Of a DNA stretch of 64,000 nt, positions 47,829-56,278 are shown one piece after another (positions within the stretch are counted from its first letter, which is position 1; every line of letters begins with the position of its first letter). The stretch is from Streptomyces cucumeris (GTDB lineage: Bacteria; Actinomycetota; Actinomycetes; Streptomycetales; Streptomycetaceae): contig NZ_JANCLX010000010.1 in NCBI RefSeq assembly GCF_024295805.1, positions 124,001 through 188,000 of the forward strand, written 5' to 3'. A model generated the notes under the pieces. The model worked only from the letters and a program-made list of their open reading frames with translations, had not been told where the DNA came from and made no database searches. A program made the translations under genes and the position numbers.

Positions 47829-49387
47829 GGCTCCGCTACCGCGTCCGCCGCCTGGTGGCCGCCGCGGGTGTGCTGACGGGCGCCGCGGCGCTGGTCGTAC
47901 TGCCCGCGGGGAGCGCGTCGGCGCATCCGCTCGGCAACTTCACCGTCAACCGCTACGACGGGCTGGTGGTCGCTCCCGGTCAGCTCCGGATCGACCATGT
48001 CGAGGACCTGGCCGAGATCCCCTCCTCCCAGGCGGAACCGGAGATCGACCGCGACGGCGACGGTGCCCTCTCGGGGCGTGAGGTGAACACCTGGGCCGCG
48101 CGCCGTTGCGCAAGCGCCGCGCGCGGGGCGCGACTGACCGTGGACGAGCGCGCGGTGCCGGTACGCGCCGCGCACACCGCCGGTCACATCCGAAAGGGTC
48201 AGGCGGGACTGCCGACCCTGCGTGTCGAATGCCGTCTGACCGCCGCCCTGGCGCGCGGGGAGCGGGCGGCCGTCTCGTACCGGCCGAAGGACATCGGCAC
48301 CGGCCCCGGCTGGCGGGAGATGACGGCCCGGGGCGACCGGATGACGCTCTCCGGCTCCGATGTGCCGCAGAAGTCCGCCTCGCGGCGGCTGACCGGTTAT
48401 CCCGGGGACCAGCTCTCCTCACCCCCCGACCAGCGCTCGGCGAGCCTGCGGGCGCGGCCCGGCGGCCCCGCGCTCGCCGCCGCGCCCGAGGCCGAGGAGC
48501 GGAAGGGAGTGGCGTCGGGGTTGCTGCCGCGCGGTGTCGACCGCTGGACCGAGGCGCTGACCTCGATGGTGGCGCGGCATGACATCACCTTCGGCTTCGC
48601 GCTGACCGCGTTCGCCACCGCCGTACTACTGGGCGCGATGCACGCGCTGGCCCCCGGGCACGGCAAGACGATGATGGCCGCGGCCGCCGCGGCCGGCGGG
48701 CGCAGCGCGCTGCGCGACATGGTGGCGCTGGGCGCGTCGGTGACGATCACCCACACCATGGGGGTGTTCGCGCTGGGGCTGCTGGTCACGGCCGGTTCGG
48801 CGGCGGCGCCCTCGGTGATCTCCTGGCTGGGCATCGCGAGCGGGGTGCTGGTCTCGGCGGCCGGGGCACGGCTGCTGCACAAGGCGCTGCGCCGACGGCG
48901 CCAGTCGAGCCATCAGCACCAGCACCAGCACCACACGCATGACCACGCGCACGATCACGACCACGGGCACAGTCACACCCACACCCACACCCATGACCAC
49001 GGTGACGGGCACAGCCACACCCATGAGGTGCGGCCCACCCTCCGCGGCACCCTGCTGCTCGGCTTCGCCGGGGGGCTCGTCCCCAGCCCCTCCGCCGTCA
49101 TCGTGCTGGTGGGCGCGGCGGCCCTGGGGCAGGCGTGGTTCGGCTTCCTGCTGGTGCTGGCGTACGGGCTCGGCCTGGCGCTGACCCTGACGCTCGCCGG
49201 GTTCACGGTGGTGCGGCTCGGCCACCGGGCCGCGGAGCGGCTGAGGGCGCGCCGCGCGGCGGCCACGGGCCGTGGTCACCGGCTGCTGGCGGCGCTCCAC
49301 CGCGCCTCGCCGGTGGGCACGGCCACCGTGGTGCTCGTCCTCGGATGCGGATTGGTGCTCAGGGGGGCGGCAACTACGCTCGGTTGA
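47825..49387 (+). CDS. NicO/HoxN-type nickel-cobalt transporter with EF-hand-like and His-rich segments
   Basis: A 520-residue membrane protein. The signal peptide is followed by HPLGNFTVNRYDGLVVAPG, an extracytoplasmic N-terminal domain containing DRDGDGALSGRE, a canonical EF-hand loop. The membrane part has the NicO motifs GAMHALAPGHGKTMMA and GLVPSPSAVIVLVGAAALG (H-x4-GHG-type metal site). Between helices a 40-residue histidine-rich loop (about residues 362-400: HQHQHHTHDHAHDHDHGHSH) would bind Ni, Co or Zn. The direction of transport (efflux like RcnA or uptake) is not certain. Translationally coupled to the TPR gene (ATGA). Confidence 0.88.
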   Translation: MRLRYRVRRLVAAAGVLTGAAALVVLPAGSASAHPLGNFTVNRYDGLVVAPGQLRIDHVEDLAEIPSSQAEPEIDRDGDGALSGREVNTWAARRCASAARGARLTVDERAVPVRAAHTAGHIRKGQAGLPTLRVECRLTAALARGERAAVSYRPKDIGTGPGWREMTARGDRMTLSGSDVPQKSASRRLTGYPGDQLSSPPDQRSASLRARPGGPALAAAPEAEERKGVASGLLPRGVDRWTEALTSMVARHDITFGFALTAFATAVLLGAMHALAPGHGKTMMAAAAAAGGRSALRDMVALGASVTITHTMGVFALGLLVTAGSAAAPSVISWLGIASGVLVSAAGARLLHKALRRRRQSSHQHQHQHHTHDHAHDHDHGHSHTHTHTHDHGDGHSHTHEVRPTLRGTLLLGFAGGLVPSPSAVIVLVGAAALGQAWFGFLLVLAYGLGLALTLTLAGFTVVRLGHRAAERLRARRAAATGRGHRLLAALHRASPVGTATVVLVLGCGLVLRGAATTLG

Positions 49388-49431
49388 GGTACATTCACCC
49401 CGAATTGCTCGGTTGGGGGGAGGACTCGGCC

Positions 49432-51084
49432 ATGGGCGACGAGGGCGCGGGGCGGCGGGGCGAGCGGGTGGCCGGGGGGCGTTACCGCCTTCTGGACGTG
49501 CTGGGCCACGGCGGAATGGGTGTGGTGTGGCGGGCGCACGACGAGGCGCTCGGCCGCGAGGTCGCCATCAAGGAGGTCCGCGCCCCGGCCGGGCTCGGCG
49601 ACCGTGACATCGGGCGGCTGTACGCCCGGCTGGAGCGCGAGGGCCGGGCGGCCGCGCGGGTCTCGCACCGCAATGTGGTCACCGTCCATGATGTGGCGCT
49701 GGAGGACGGCCGCCCCTGGATCGTGATGGAGCTGGTGCGCGGACTGTCGTTGGCGGAGGTCCTGGACGCGGAGGGCCATCTGCCGCCCGCGCGGGCGGCG
49801 TTCATCGGTGCCGAGGTGCTGACCGCGCTGCGGGCGGCCCATGCGGTCGGGGTGCTGCACCGGGACGTCAAGCCCGGCAACGTACTGATCGCCAACGACG
49901 GCCGGGTGGTGCTCACCGACTTCGGCATCGCGGCGGTCGAGGGAGACGCGGCGACGCTGACGCTGACCGGGGAACTGGTGGGCTCGCCGGAGTTCCTGGC
50001 GCCCGAGCGGGCCCTCGGCGAACCGCCGGGCCCCGGCGCCGATCTGTGGTCGCTGGGCGTGCTGCTGTACGCGGCGGTCGAGGGGGTCTCGCCGTTCCGC
50101 CAGGACACCCCGTTGAGCACCCTGCGGGCGGTGGTGGACGCGTCGTTGCCGGAGCCGCGCCGCGCGGGTCCGCTCACCCCCGTTCTGGAGGGGCTGCTGC
50201 ACAAGGATCCGGGGCGGCGGCTCGCGGCGGCGGAGGCGGAGCGGCTGCTGCGGCTGGTGGCGGCGGGCGGTACGCCCCGGCCCTCGTCCGGCCCGGTGTC
50301 GGTGCCCGTTTCCGCGCCCGTACCGGCGTCGGCGGGCTCCGACCCGGACGGCCCGGACACCGCGCCGTTCCGCCTCGCCTCCGTCAAGCCCTCCGCGCCC
50401 GTCCCGCCGCCGCGGTCCGATGACGCGCCGCGGCCGGACCACCGGTCGCGGGGCGCGGCGGCCGCGCTGGTGGTGGGGGCGCTGCTGGCCGGGGTGGCGC
50501 TGGGCGGGGTGACCTGGGCGCTGCTGGACGACGGCGGGGGCGACGGGGGCACCACACCCAGCGGCGGCGGGAGTTCGCACAGCACGGCCCCGGCCGCTCA
50601 GGACCCGGACCGTCCCGCGTCCGATGACGACGCGGGGAAGGAAGCCACGGCCTCGCGTCCGGCGGACGGCGCCTCGTCCACGGAGCGGCCGTCGCTGACC
50701 ATCACGATCATCGTGAAGGCGGCGCGCGGCAGTTACCAGGGGGCGTGTCCGCCGCCGGAGGGCGAGGCGCCCTCCTTCACCGCGACCGTGACGGTGAACC
50801 GCGCGCCCACGACCGTGGAGTACCGCTGGATCACCGGAAGCGGTGAGGTGGCCGATCCGGGCTGGAAGAAGCTGGAGTTCACCGGTGGTGCGACGGGGTC
50901 GTCCCGGACGGTGCGCCATACGGAGGCGGCGCCCGGGGCCCGGAAGGACTGGATCGCGGTGGAGACCCGGGGCCAGGACGCGGTCACGTCCCGGAAGGTG
51001 TCGTTCACCGTGGTGTGCGAGGAGGCCCCGACGGACGGGGCCTCCTCTTCGGCCTCCGCGTCACCCTCGTCCGAGGGTGGCTGA
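49432..51084 (+). CDS. Membrane Ser/Thr protein kinase (PASTA-less STPK)
   Basis: A 550-residue Hanks-type kinase. The kinase domain (residues 15-270) has the glycine loop LGHGGMGVVWRA, the ATP lysine in EVAIKEV, catalytic loop LHRDVKPGNVLI, DFG in LTDFGIAA and APE in LAPERAL. A Pro/Ala-rich linker leads to one membrane helix (AAALVVGALLAGVALGGVTW, about 341-365) and an extracellular domain of some 185 residues with a Ser/Thr/Asp-rich stalk and a folded part (SLTITIIVKAARGSYQGAC, YRWITGSGEVADPGWKKLEF) that resembles an Ig-like fold. It has no PASTA repeats, so the ligand differs from PknB. GGGGGAGG precedes the ATG at 49432. Confidence 0.9.
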   Translation: MGDEGAGRRGERVAGGRYRLLDVLGHGGMGVVWRAHDEALGREVAIKEVRAPAGLGDRDIGRLYARLEREGRAAARVSHRNVVTVHDVALEDGRPWIVMELVRGLSLAEVLDAEGHLPPARAAFIGAEVLTALRAAHAVGVLHRDVKPGNVLIANDGRVVLTDFGIAAVEGDAATLTLTGELVGSPEFLAPERALGEPPGPGADLWSLGVLLYAAVEGVSPFRQDTPLSTLRAVVDASLPEPRRAGPLTPVLEGLLHKDPGRRLAAAEAERLLRLVAAGGTPRPSSGPVSVPVSAPVPASAGSDPDGPDTAPFRLASVKPSAPVPPPRSDDAPRPDHRSRGAAAALVVGALLAGVALGGVTWALLDDGGGDGGTTPSGGGSSHSTAPAAQDPDRPASDDDAGKEATASRPADGASSTERPSLTITIIVKAARGSYQGACPPPEGEAPSFTATVTVNRAPTTVEYRWITGSGEVADPGWKKLEFTGGATGSSRTVRHTEAAPGARKDWIAVETRGQDAVTSRKVSFTVVCEEAPTDGASSSASASPSSEGG

Positions 51085-51090
51085 GAGGGA

Positions 51091-51897
51091 TCAGACGGCC
51101 GCGGCGAAGGCGGGGAGGTAACCGCCGGAGTGTCCGGCGGCGTTGGGGTGGTACGAGTCGTCGATGGGCCAGGTGAGGCTGTTCAGCCAGGCGCTGCCGG
51201 AGCAGATCTCATGGCCGGAGAAGCGGCTGGTGACATCGGCGAAGCTGTAGCCGTGGTCGGCGGCGCGCTTGGCGGTGATGGAGTTGAGGAGGTCGGCCGC
51301 CCCGTTGATGGCGGAGCGCTCGGCCTCGGTCAGCCCCAGGATGCAGGAGCCGTTGAGCTTGTAGAAGCGCGGGTAGCCCAGGACGACCACGTGGGCGGAG
51401 GGGGACTTGGCGCTGATCGCGTTGTACACCTGGTCCAGCCTGCCCGGCAGGGTGTTCTGGGCGAAGGTACGAGCGCTGGCGATCTTGCTGAGGCATGCGC
51501 TCTCGCCGGGCAGCACACAGGTGGTCATGACGTCGGCGAACCCGGCGTCATTGCCACCGATGCTGATGCTGACCAGGCCGGTGCCGGAGTTGAGCGGTCC
51601 GAGCTGGTTGTTGAGGACGTCGGCGGTCTTGGCACCGGAGCAGGCGGTGAAGTTGAAGCTGGAGGGGGAGTGAGAGGCGGCCCAGAGCGCGGGGTAGGCC
51701 TTGCTGCTGCGCTTGCAGCCGCCGCTGGAGCTGTCATAGCTGCCCGTGCCGACGCCGGATGAGTAGGAGTCACCCAGCGCCACATAGGCGGGGCCCGCGC
51801 TGTTCTCGCTCGCGTGGGCGGTGCCGGCCCCGGTGAGGGCGAGGACGGCGCTTACGGCGAACGCTCCAACGGCCGCCGTGAGTCTGGACAGTTTCAT
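51091..51897 (-). CDS. Secreted SGNH/GDSL hydrolase (lipase/esterase)
   Basis: A 268-residue exported protein with a clear signal peptide (VSAVLALTGAGTAHASE). Block I is VALGDSYSSG with nucleophile Ser44, block III SISIGGNDAGF, and the catalytic Asp-x-x-His pair lies in DDSYHPNAAGHSGG near the C-terminus. It closely resembles Streptomyces secreted esterases (rimosus lipase, SCO1725 type), which hydrolyse short- to medium-chain esters outside the cell. Cysteines in GGCKRSSK, FTACSGA and CVLPGESAC fit disulfides. The gene converges with the kinase gene 6 bp away; no terminator is visible between them. Confidence 0.9.
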   Translation of the reverse strand: MKLSRLTAAVGAFAVSAVLALTGAGTAHASENSAGPAYVALGDSYSSGVGTGSYDSSSGGCKRSSKAYPALWAASHSPSSFNFTACSGAKTADVLNNQLGPLNSGTGLVSISIGGNDAGFADVMTTCVLPGESACLSKIASARTFAQNTLPGRLDQVYNAISAKSPSAHVVVLGYPRFYKLNGSCILGLTEAERSAINGAADLLNSITAKRAADHGYSFADVTSRFSGHEICSGSAWLNSLTWPIDDSYHPNAAGHSGGYLPAFAAAV

Positions 51898-52262
51898 TCG
51901 ATCTCCCTAGCAGGGTCTCTGCTGTGCCGATGTGAGGCGCGATCACCCCGGGCGGGGGCAAAAGCGTTCGAAACCGTCAGTCACGCCGCCCGCACATGTT
52001 TCGACGACATGACATGGCTATGTCATGCCGTCGAACGGGCCGATCCATGCGCGTAGTTGGCAAGATTCTTGCGGTCAGAAGGGGGGTTGACCCCGGGCGC
52101 CCCCAGGCGCACACCGGGCGCACACGGCGCACAGCACCTTGGTGAGTGCTCAACCATTCGCGCTCCCGTGGCGCGTTCGTACCTACTCTCCGTCTTGACG
52201 CGCCTCCGTTGAGTACGCGACATTGAAGCCCGGCATCCGGCGCTTCGGGGGGCAAGTCGCCA
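51898..52262. other. 365-bp region, no gene; large hairpin at 52000-52035 and further dyad
   Basis: No convincing coding frame. A near-perfect hairpin runs from 52000 to 52035: 16-nt arms starting TTCGACGACATGACAT, 15 of 16 paired, with loop GGCT. It has no T-run, so it is more likely an operator (two dimers) or RNA structure than a terminator. A second dyad follows at 52060-52072. A TTGACG at 52195-52200 may be a -35 element for the 52263 gene, but a matching -10 is weak. Confidence 0.5.
52060..52072. promoter_or_regulatory. Dyad GCAAGA-T-TCTTGC
   Basis: Perfect 6-bp arms with a single-nucleotide spacer, 25 nt after the 36-nt hairpin and about 190 nt upstream of the first gene of the exopolysaccharide locus. 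Candidate operator; factor unknown. Confidence 0.35.
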
Positions 52263-52673
52263 ATGCAGACCATCACTGGCAAGAGACCGGTGGGTGCGGA
52301 GTACCTGCCGGTGATCGCAGGGGTTGTCGTGGGCATCGGAGGGGTGGGGGCCGCACTGGCGCTCGCCGATGTCGACTCGCCGCTGCGCGCGCCGTTCACG
52401 CTCTTCTTTCTCGTGGTGGCACCCGCGATGGCGGTGGGCGGCGCATTGCGCGGCCTTGACACCGTCGCCCGCTGCGTGCTGGCGGTCACGGGCGCGCTGG
52501 CGCTCGATCTGCTGGTCGCCCAGGCCATGCTCGCGCTGCACCTCTGGTCGGTGCGGGGCGGGGTGCTGGCGGTCGGGTGTCTGAGCCTGCTGATCCTCAC
52601 CGGGACGCGGGTCGCCCGCCGGCCCCGGGGTGCGACGGGCCGGGCAGGCCGTACGACGAGAAGTCAGGAATGA
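52263..52673 (+). CDS. Small four-helix membrane protein, exopolysaccharide locus
   Basis: A 136-residue protein with four hydrophobic helices (YLPVIAGVVVGIGGVGAALA, FTLFFLVVAPAMAVGGAL, CVLAVTGALALDLLVAQAML, GGVLAVGCLSLLILTGTRVA) and a basic cytoplasmic tail. No known family is recognised. It lies 3 nt upstream of the GNAT/CelD-like gene, so the two are co-transcribed and it probably acts in the same envelope pathway. No well-spaced ribosome-binding site precedes its ATG (the GGGGGG at 52247-52252 is 10 nt upstream). Confidence 0.65.
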   Translation: MQTITGKRPVGAEYLPVIAGVVVGIGGVGAALALADVDSPLRAPFTLFFLVVAPAMAVGGALRGLDTVARCVLAVTGALALDLLVAQAMLALHLWSVRGGVLAVGCLSLLILTGTRVARRPRGATGRAGRTTRSQE

Positions 52674-52676
52674 CAC

Positions 52677-53771
52677 GTGGAGATCGGCGTATACCGCCCG
52701 GGTGAGCTGACGGCAGCCGACCGGGAGGCCTGGACCGCCCTGCAGTCGAAGGCCCATCTGCTCGGCTCACCGGAGCTGGCGAACCCCTTCCTGGCACCGG
52801 AGTTCACCCTCGCCGTCGGCCGCTGCCGCCGCGGTGTGCGGATCGCGGTGGTGCGCGAGGAGGGCGAGCCGGTGGCCTTCTTCCCCTTCCAGCGGACCCG
52901 GTTCGGGGTGGGACGGGCGATCGGCCTGGGCCTGTCGGACGCCCAGGGCGTGGTGCACCGCCCCGGCTTCCGGTGGGACCCGCGGGAGCTGATGCGGGCC
53001 TGCGGGCTGTCGCTGTGGGAGTTCGACCACCTGGTCGAGGGGCAGCGCCCGTTCACGGCGGGGGTCCGGGGCGAGTTCCCCTCCCCCGTGATCGACGTGG
53101 ACCGGGGGTACGAGGCGTATCTCGCCGAACTGCGCTCCCGTTCACCGAAGTTCACCCGCTCCACCCTGGCCAAGGCCCGCAGACTGGACCGGGACCACGC
53201 CGAGGTGGTCTACGTCCACGACGAGCGCGACCCGGCCGTGCTGCGCACACTGATCGGCTGGAAGTCCGCGCAGTACCGCAGGACCGGGCGGAGCGACCGG
53301 TTCGCCCACCCCTGGATCGTCCGGCTGGTGCAGCAGTTGTTCCACACCCGCCGGGCCTCCTTCGAAGGGCTGCTCTCGGTGCTCTACGCGGACGGGAAAC
53401 CGGTGGCCGCGCATTTCGGACTGCGTTCGGATCGGGTACTCGCCTGCTGGTTCCCGGCGTACGACCCGGCATATGCCAAATTCTCGCCCGGACTTGTGCT
53501 GCATCTGCGCATGGCGGAAGGTGCCGCTGGGCAGGGTGTCGCATATCTCGATCTGGGGCGCGGCGAGAAGGACTACAAGGACTCCCTGAAAACACGCGAC
53601 CTCCGTGTGTCGGAAGGGTGGGTGGCGCGCCGTCACCCGGTGGCGTTCGGGCATCGGGCACACCGTGCCCCGGTGCGGGCGCTGCGCAATACGGTGCTCT
53701 CCCGGCCGGAGCTGTTCGGACCGGCCGACCGGTTGCTGAAGCAGGTGGGGGGCATCCGGTCGAAGAAATGA
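52677..53771 (+). CDS. GNAT-fold acyltransferase (CelD/BcsL-like)
   Basis: A 364-residue protein with the double-GNAT arrangement of cellulose-biosynthesis CelD proteins and FemAB-like transferases: REEGEPVAFFPFQRTRFGVG in the first half, LLSVLYADGKPVAAHFGLRS and MAEGAAGQGVAYLDLGRGEK in the second. Such proteins are found in polysaccharide operons, where they are thought to acylate or add amino acids to the glycan or its lipid carrier. GTG at 52677 is preceded by AGGA with good spacing. Its neighbours (GTs, deacetylase, flippase) support a glycan-modifying role; the acyl donor is unknown. Confidence 0.8.
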   Translation: MEIGVYRPGELTAADREAWTALQSKAHLLGSPELANPFLAPEFTLAVGRCRRGVRIAVVREEGEPVAFFPFQRTRFGVGRAIGLGLSDAQGVVHRPGFRWDPRELMRACGLSLWEFDHLVEGQRPFTAGVRGEFPSPVIDVDRGYEAYLAELRSRSPKFTRSTLAKARRLDRDHAEVVYVHDERDPAVLRTLIGWKSAQYRRTGRSDRFAHPWIVRLVQQLFHTRRASFEGLLSVLYADGKPVAAHFGLRSDRVLACWFPAYDPAYAKFSPGLVLHLRMAEGAAGQGVAYLDLGRGEKDYKDSLKTRDLRVSEGWVARRHPVAFGHRAHRAPVRALRNTVLSRPELFGPADRLLKQVGGIRSKK

Positions 53772-54146
53772 GGCACGAAATGATGAACAACATTCCCGAA
53801 GGAGGTGTCGGCACAACGGATATGCCCTAGAGTTTCGGCGTCAATACCGTCGTGGAAACACTCGCAGCGGAAACGGATCACCATATGAGGCGGCCCCTGG
53901 GGAGGGTCTGGCCGCCGCGGTGGTCCCCGGTGCGGGGCGCGGTAGGGGGGTGCCGCGATCGTCCGTCCCGGTGTGCGCCGGGGCGTGCCGAGTCGCGTGC
54001 CGCGAGGCCAGCAACACCAGCCAGCTTGCCCGGCCCGTAGAACAGTCCATGCTGTCATGGGCGGGTGAGGACCCCCCTTTCGAACCGGATACACCAAAGG
54101 ACCGCCCGGGCGGACGGTCCACCGGACGAGAGGGAAATACAGACTC
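53772..54146. other. 375-bp leader region with an isolated strong SD and short ORF
   Basis: An unusual short ORF (53768-53830, 20 codons, overlapping the previous stop as ATGA) contains a perfect Shine-Dalgarno AAGGAGGTG at 53799-53807, with only an ATG-CCC-TAG mini-ORF behind it. A GC hairpin with 6-bp outer arms lies at 54099-54120 just before the GT2 start. The rest shows nothing recognisable. It may be a leader that regulates the second half of the exopolysaccharide operon. Confidence 0.4.
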
Positions 54147-54959
54147 ATGAGCTCCTTTGTGCGCCCGGCCGAATCGGATGTCGTTCCGTTGTCCGGACCG
54201 CATCGATACCGACCGGTTTCATCGCATCTCGCGATTGCGCCACCGGTGAGCGTCGTGATTCCCGCGATGAACGAGGCGGAGAATCTTCCCTACGTGTTCA
54301 AAACACTGCCCGACTGGATCCATGAAGTCGTCCTGGTGGATGGTAATTCCACCGATGACACGGTCCGGGTGGCCCGCGAACTGTGGCCGGACGTCAAAGT
54401 CGTGGCGCAGTCCGGAAAGGGCAAGGGAGATGCCCTCATCACCGGATTCGCGGCCTGCACCGGAGAGATCGTGGTGATGGTCGACGCCGACGGTTCGGCC
54501 GACGGTGCCGAGATCGTCAGCTATGTCTCGGCACTGGTCTCGGGCGCGGACTTCGCCAAGGGGTCCCGGTTCGCCAACGGCGGCGGCACCGACGACATGA
54601 CGCCGATCCGCAAACTGGGCAACCGTGCGCTCACCGCCTTCGTCAACCGGAAGTTCGGCGCCCGCTACACCGATCTCTGCTACGGGTACAACGCCTTCTG
54701 GCGCAGTTGCCTCGATGAGATCGCGCTCGACTGCGCCGGGTTCGAGGTCGAGACGCTGATGAACATCCGCGTGGTGAAGGCGGGGCTGCGGGTCCAGGAG
54801 ATCCCCAGCCATGAGTACGAGCGGATCCACGGTGTCAGCAATCTGCGGGCCGTCCGCGACGGGCTCCGGGTGCTCAAGGTGATCCTCGCCGAGCGCGGGG
54901 TCCGGCGGCCGCGCCGCCCGGCGATGGCCACCGCGGCGGTCCGGGGGGAGGTGTCTTGA
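54147..54959 (+). CDS. Glycosyltransferase family 2 (dolichol-phosphate-sugar-like)
   Basis: A 270-residue soluble GT2. VSVVIPAMNEAENLPYVFKT is the donor-binding start, VVLVDGNSTDDTVRVA the following strand, VVMVDADGSADGAEIVSY the DxD region and GSRFANGGGTDDMTPIRKLG the acceptor loop. There are no C-terminal membrane helices. Related enzymes transfer mannose or glucose to polyprenyl phosphate or extend glycans. The stop overlaps the start of the next GT2 by 4 bp (TTGA), so they are co-translated. The ribosome-binding site (GAGAGGGAAAT) is adequate. Confidence 0.88.
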   Translation: MSSFVRPAESDVVPLSGPHRYRPVSSHLAIAPPVSVVIPAMNEAENLPYVFKTLPDWIHEVVLVDGNSTDDTVRVARELWPDVKVVAQSGKGKGDALITGFAACTGEIVVMVDADGSADGAEIVSYVSALVSGADFAKGSRFANGGGTDDMTPIRKLGNRALTAFVNRKFGARYTDLCYGYNAFWRSCLDEIALDCAGFEVETLMNIRVVKAGLRVQEIPSHEYERIHGVSNLRAVRDGLRVLKVILAERGVRRPRRPAMATAAVRGEVS

Positions 54960-56278
54960 CGGTTCGCACACCACCGGTGCGGATCTCCGTGGTGATCTGC
55001 GTCTACACCGAGGACCGCTGGGACGACATCCTCGCCGCGGTGGCCTCGGTGCGGGACCAGTCCCTGCCCGCCCTGGAAACGCTCCTGGTGGTCGACCACA
55101 ACCCGCGGCTGCTGCGGCGGCTCACGGACCACTACGGACGCGGTGGAGCGGACGGTGGCGGGCGGTCCGGCGGCGCGGACGCGGGGCAGGAGGTGCGGGT
55201 GCTCGCCAACGCGGGCCCCCGCGGCCTGTCCTCGGGCCGCAACACCGGGATCGCCGCGTCCGGCGGTGAGGTGATCGCCTTCCTCGACGACGACGCCGTC
55301 GCCGAGCGGGACTGGCTGCGCCACTTCGCCGCCGGGTACGACGATCCGCGGGTGATGGCGGTCGGCGGGCGTACGGTCCCCCGGTGGGCCTCGCGCCGCC
55401 GCCCGGTCTGGTTCCCGGAGGAGTTCGACTGGGTCGTCGGCTGTACGTACCGGGGGCTGCCGCCGGGCCGGGTCCGGGTGCGCAACGTCCTGGGCGGCAA
55501 CGCCTCGTTCCGCAGGGAAGCGTTCGCCCTGGCCGGGGGATTCGCCACCGGAATCGGCCGGGACGGCGACAAGCGTCCGCTGGGCTGCGAGGAGACCGAG
55601 CTGTGCATCCGGCTCACCCGCGCCCGCCCGGACGCGGTGCTGCTGATCGACGACCGCGCGGTGATCCACCACAAGGTGCCCGCCGCGCGGGAGCGGTTCG
55701 CCTACTTCCGCAGCCGCGCCTACGCCGAGGGGCTCTCCAAGGCGCTGGTGGCCCGCAGTGTGGGGGCACAGGACGGGCTGTCGGCCGAGCGCCGCTACAC
55801 CACGCGGGTGCTGCCCGCGGGGGTCGCCCGCGGGGTGCGGGACGCGCTGCTCGGCCGGGCGGGTGGGGCCGGCCGGGCGGCCGCCATCGTGGCGGGGGTG
55901 GCGGCGGCCACCGGTGGCTATGTGATCGGCAGCGCCCGTGCCCGCCGGGGCGGCGGCCCGCGCTTCACCATCCCCGCGGCGGCGGAGGGGGTGTCCGCCG
56001 CACCGGTGGGGTCGTACTCGGTACCGGAGAGCGGCCCCGCGGCGGCGGGCGCCACACCCCCCGCCGCGCGGGAGGCCCACACCACCTTCGCGGGACGACC
56101 CGCCACGCCGGAAGTCACGTCCGCCGGTCCGGACCGCGCACTCGCCATGCCGGAGAACACCGCCTCCGCACCGGGCGACACGGCTGCCGCAGCCAGGGGC
56201 GGGGCCGCCGCGCGGGAGGGGACGGACGGGGTGTCCGGCGGCGGGCGCCCGGAGTCCCGGGGCGAGGGGGCGGCATGA
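54956..56278 (+). CDS. Glycosyltransferase family 2 with disordered C-terminal tail
   Basis: A 440-residue GT2. ISVVICVYTEDRWDDILAAV, GLSSGRNTGIAASGGEVIAF and LDDDAVAERDWLRH (DxD) form the N-terminal part, LGGNASFRREAFALAGGF and GCEETELCIRLTRA the acceptor-side motifs. The catalytic domain ends near residue 310; a possible membrane-associated segment (AAAIVAGVAAATGGYVIGSA) and then about 105 residues of Ala/Gly/Pro/Thr-rich disordered sequence follow. TTG at 54956 is the start, overlapping the previous stop and preceded by GGGGGGAGG. The stop overlaps the deacetylase ATG by 4 bp. Confidence 0.85.
   Translation: MTVRTPPVRISVVICVYTEDRWDDILAAVASVRDQSLPALETLLVVDHNPRLLRRLTDHYGRGGADGGGRSGGADAGQEVRVLANAGPRGLSSGRNTGIAASGGEVIAFLDDDAVAERDWLRHFAAGYDDPRVMAVGGRTVPRWASRRRPVWFPEEFDWVVGCTYRGLPPGRVRVRNVLGGNASFRREAFALAGGFATGIGRDGDKRPLGCEETELCIRLTRARPDAVLLIDDRAVIHHKVPAARERFAYFRSRAYAEGLSKALVARSVGAQDGLSAERRYTTRVLPAGVARGVRDALLGRAGGAGRAAAIVAGVAAATGGYVIGSARARRGGGPRFTIPAAAEGVSAAPVGSYSVPESGPAAAGATPPAAREAHTTFAGRPATPEVTSAGPDRALAMPENTASAPGDTAAAARGGAAAREGTDGVSGGGRPESRGEGAA

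Noticed and set aside
48910..49026. CAC/CAT-rich tandem sequence as a simple DNA repeat
   Set aside because: It is the coding sequence of the histidine-rich loop of the NicO-type transporter and stays in frame.
54099..54120. GC hairpin before the GT2 as a terminator
   Set aside because: It lies inside an operon leader with no T-run and directly precedes the ribosome-binding region; more likely incidental or a leader structure.
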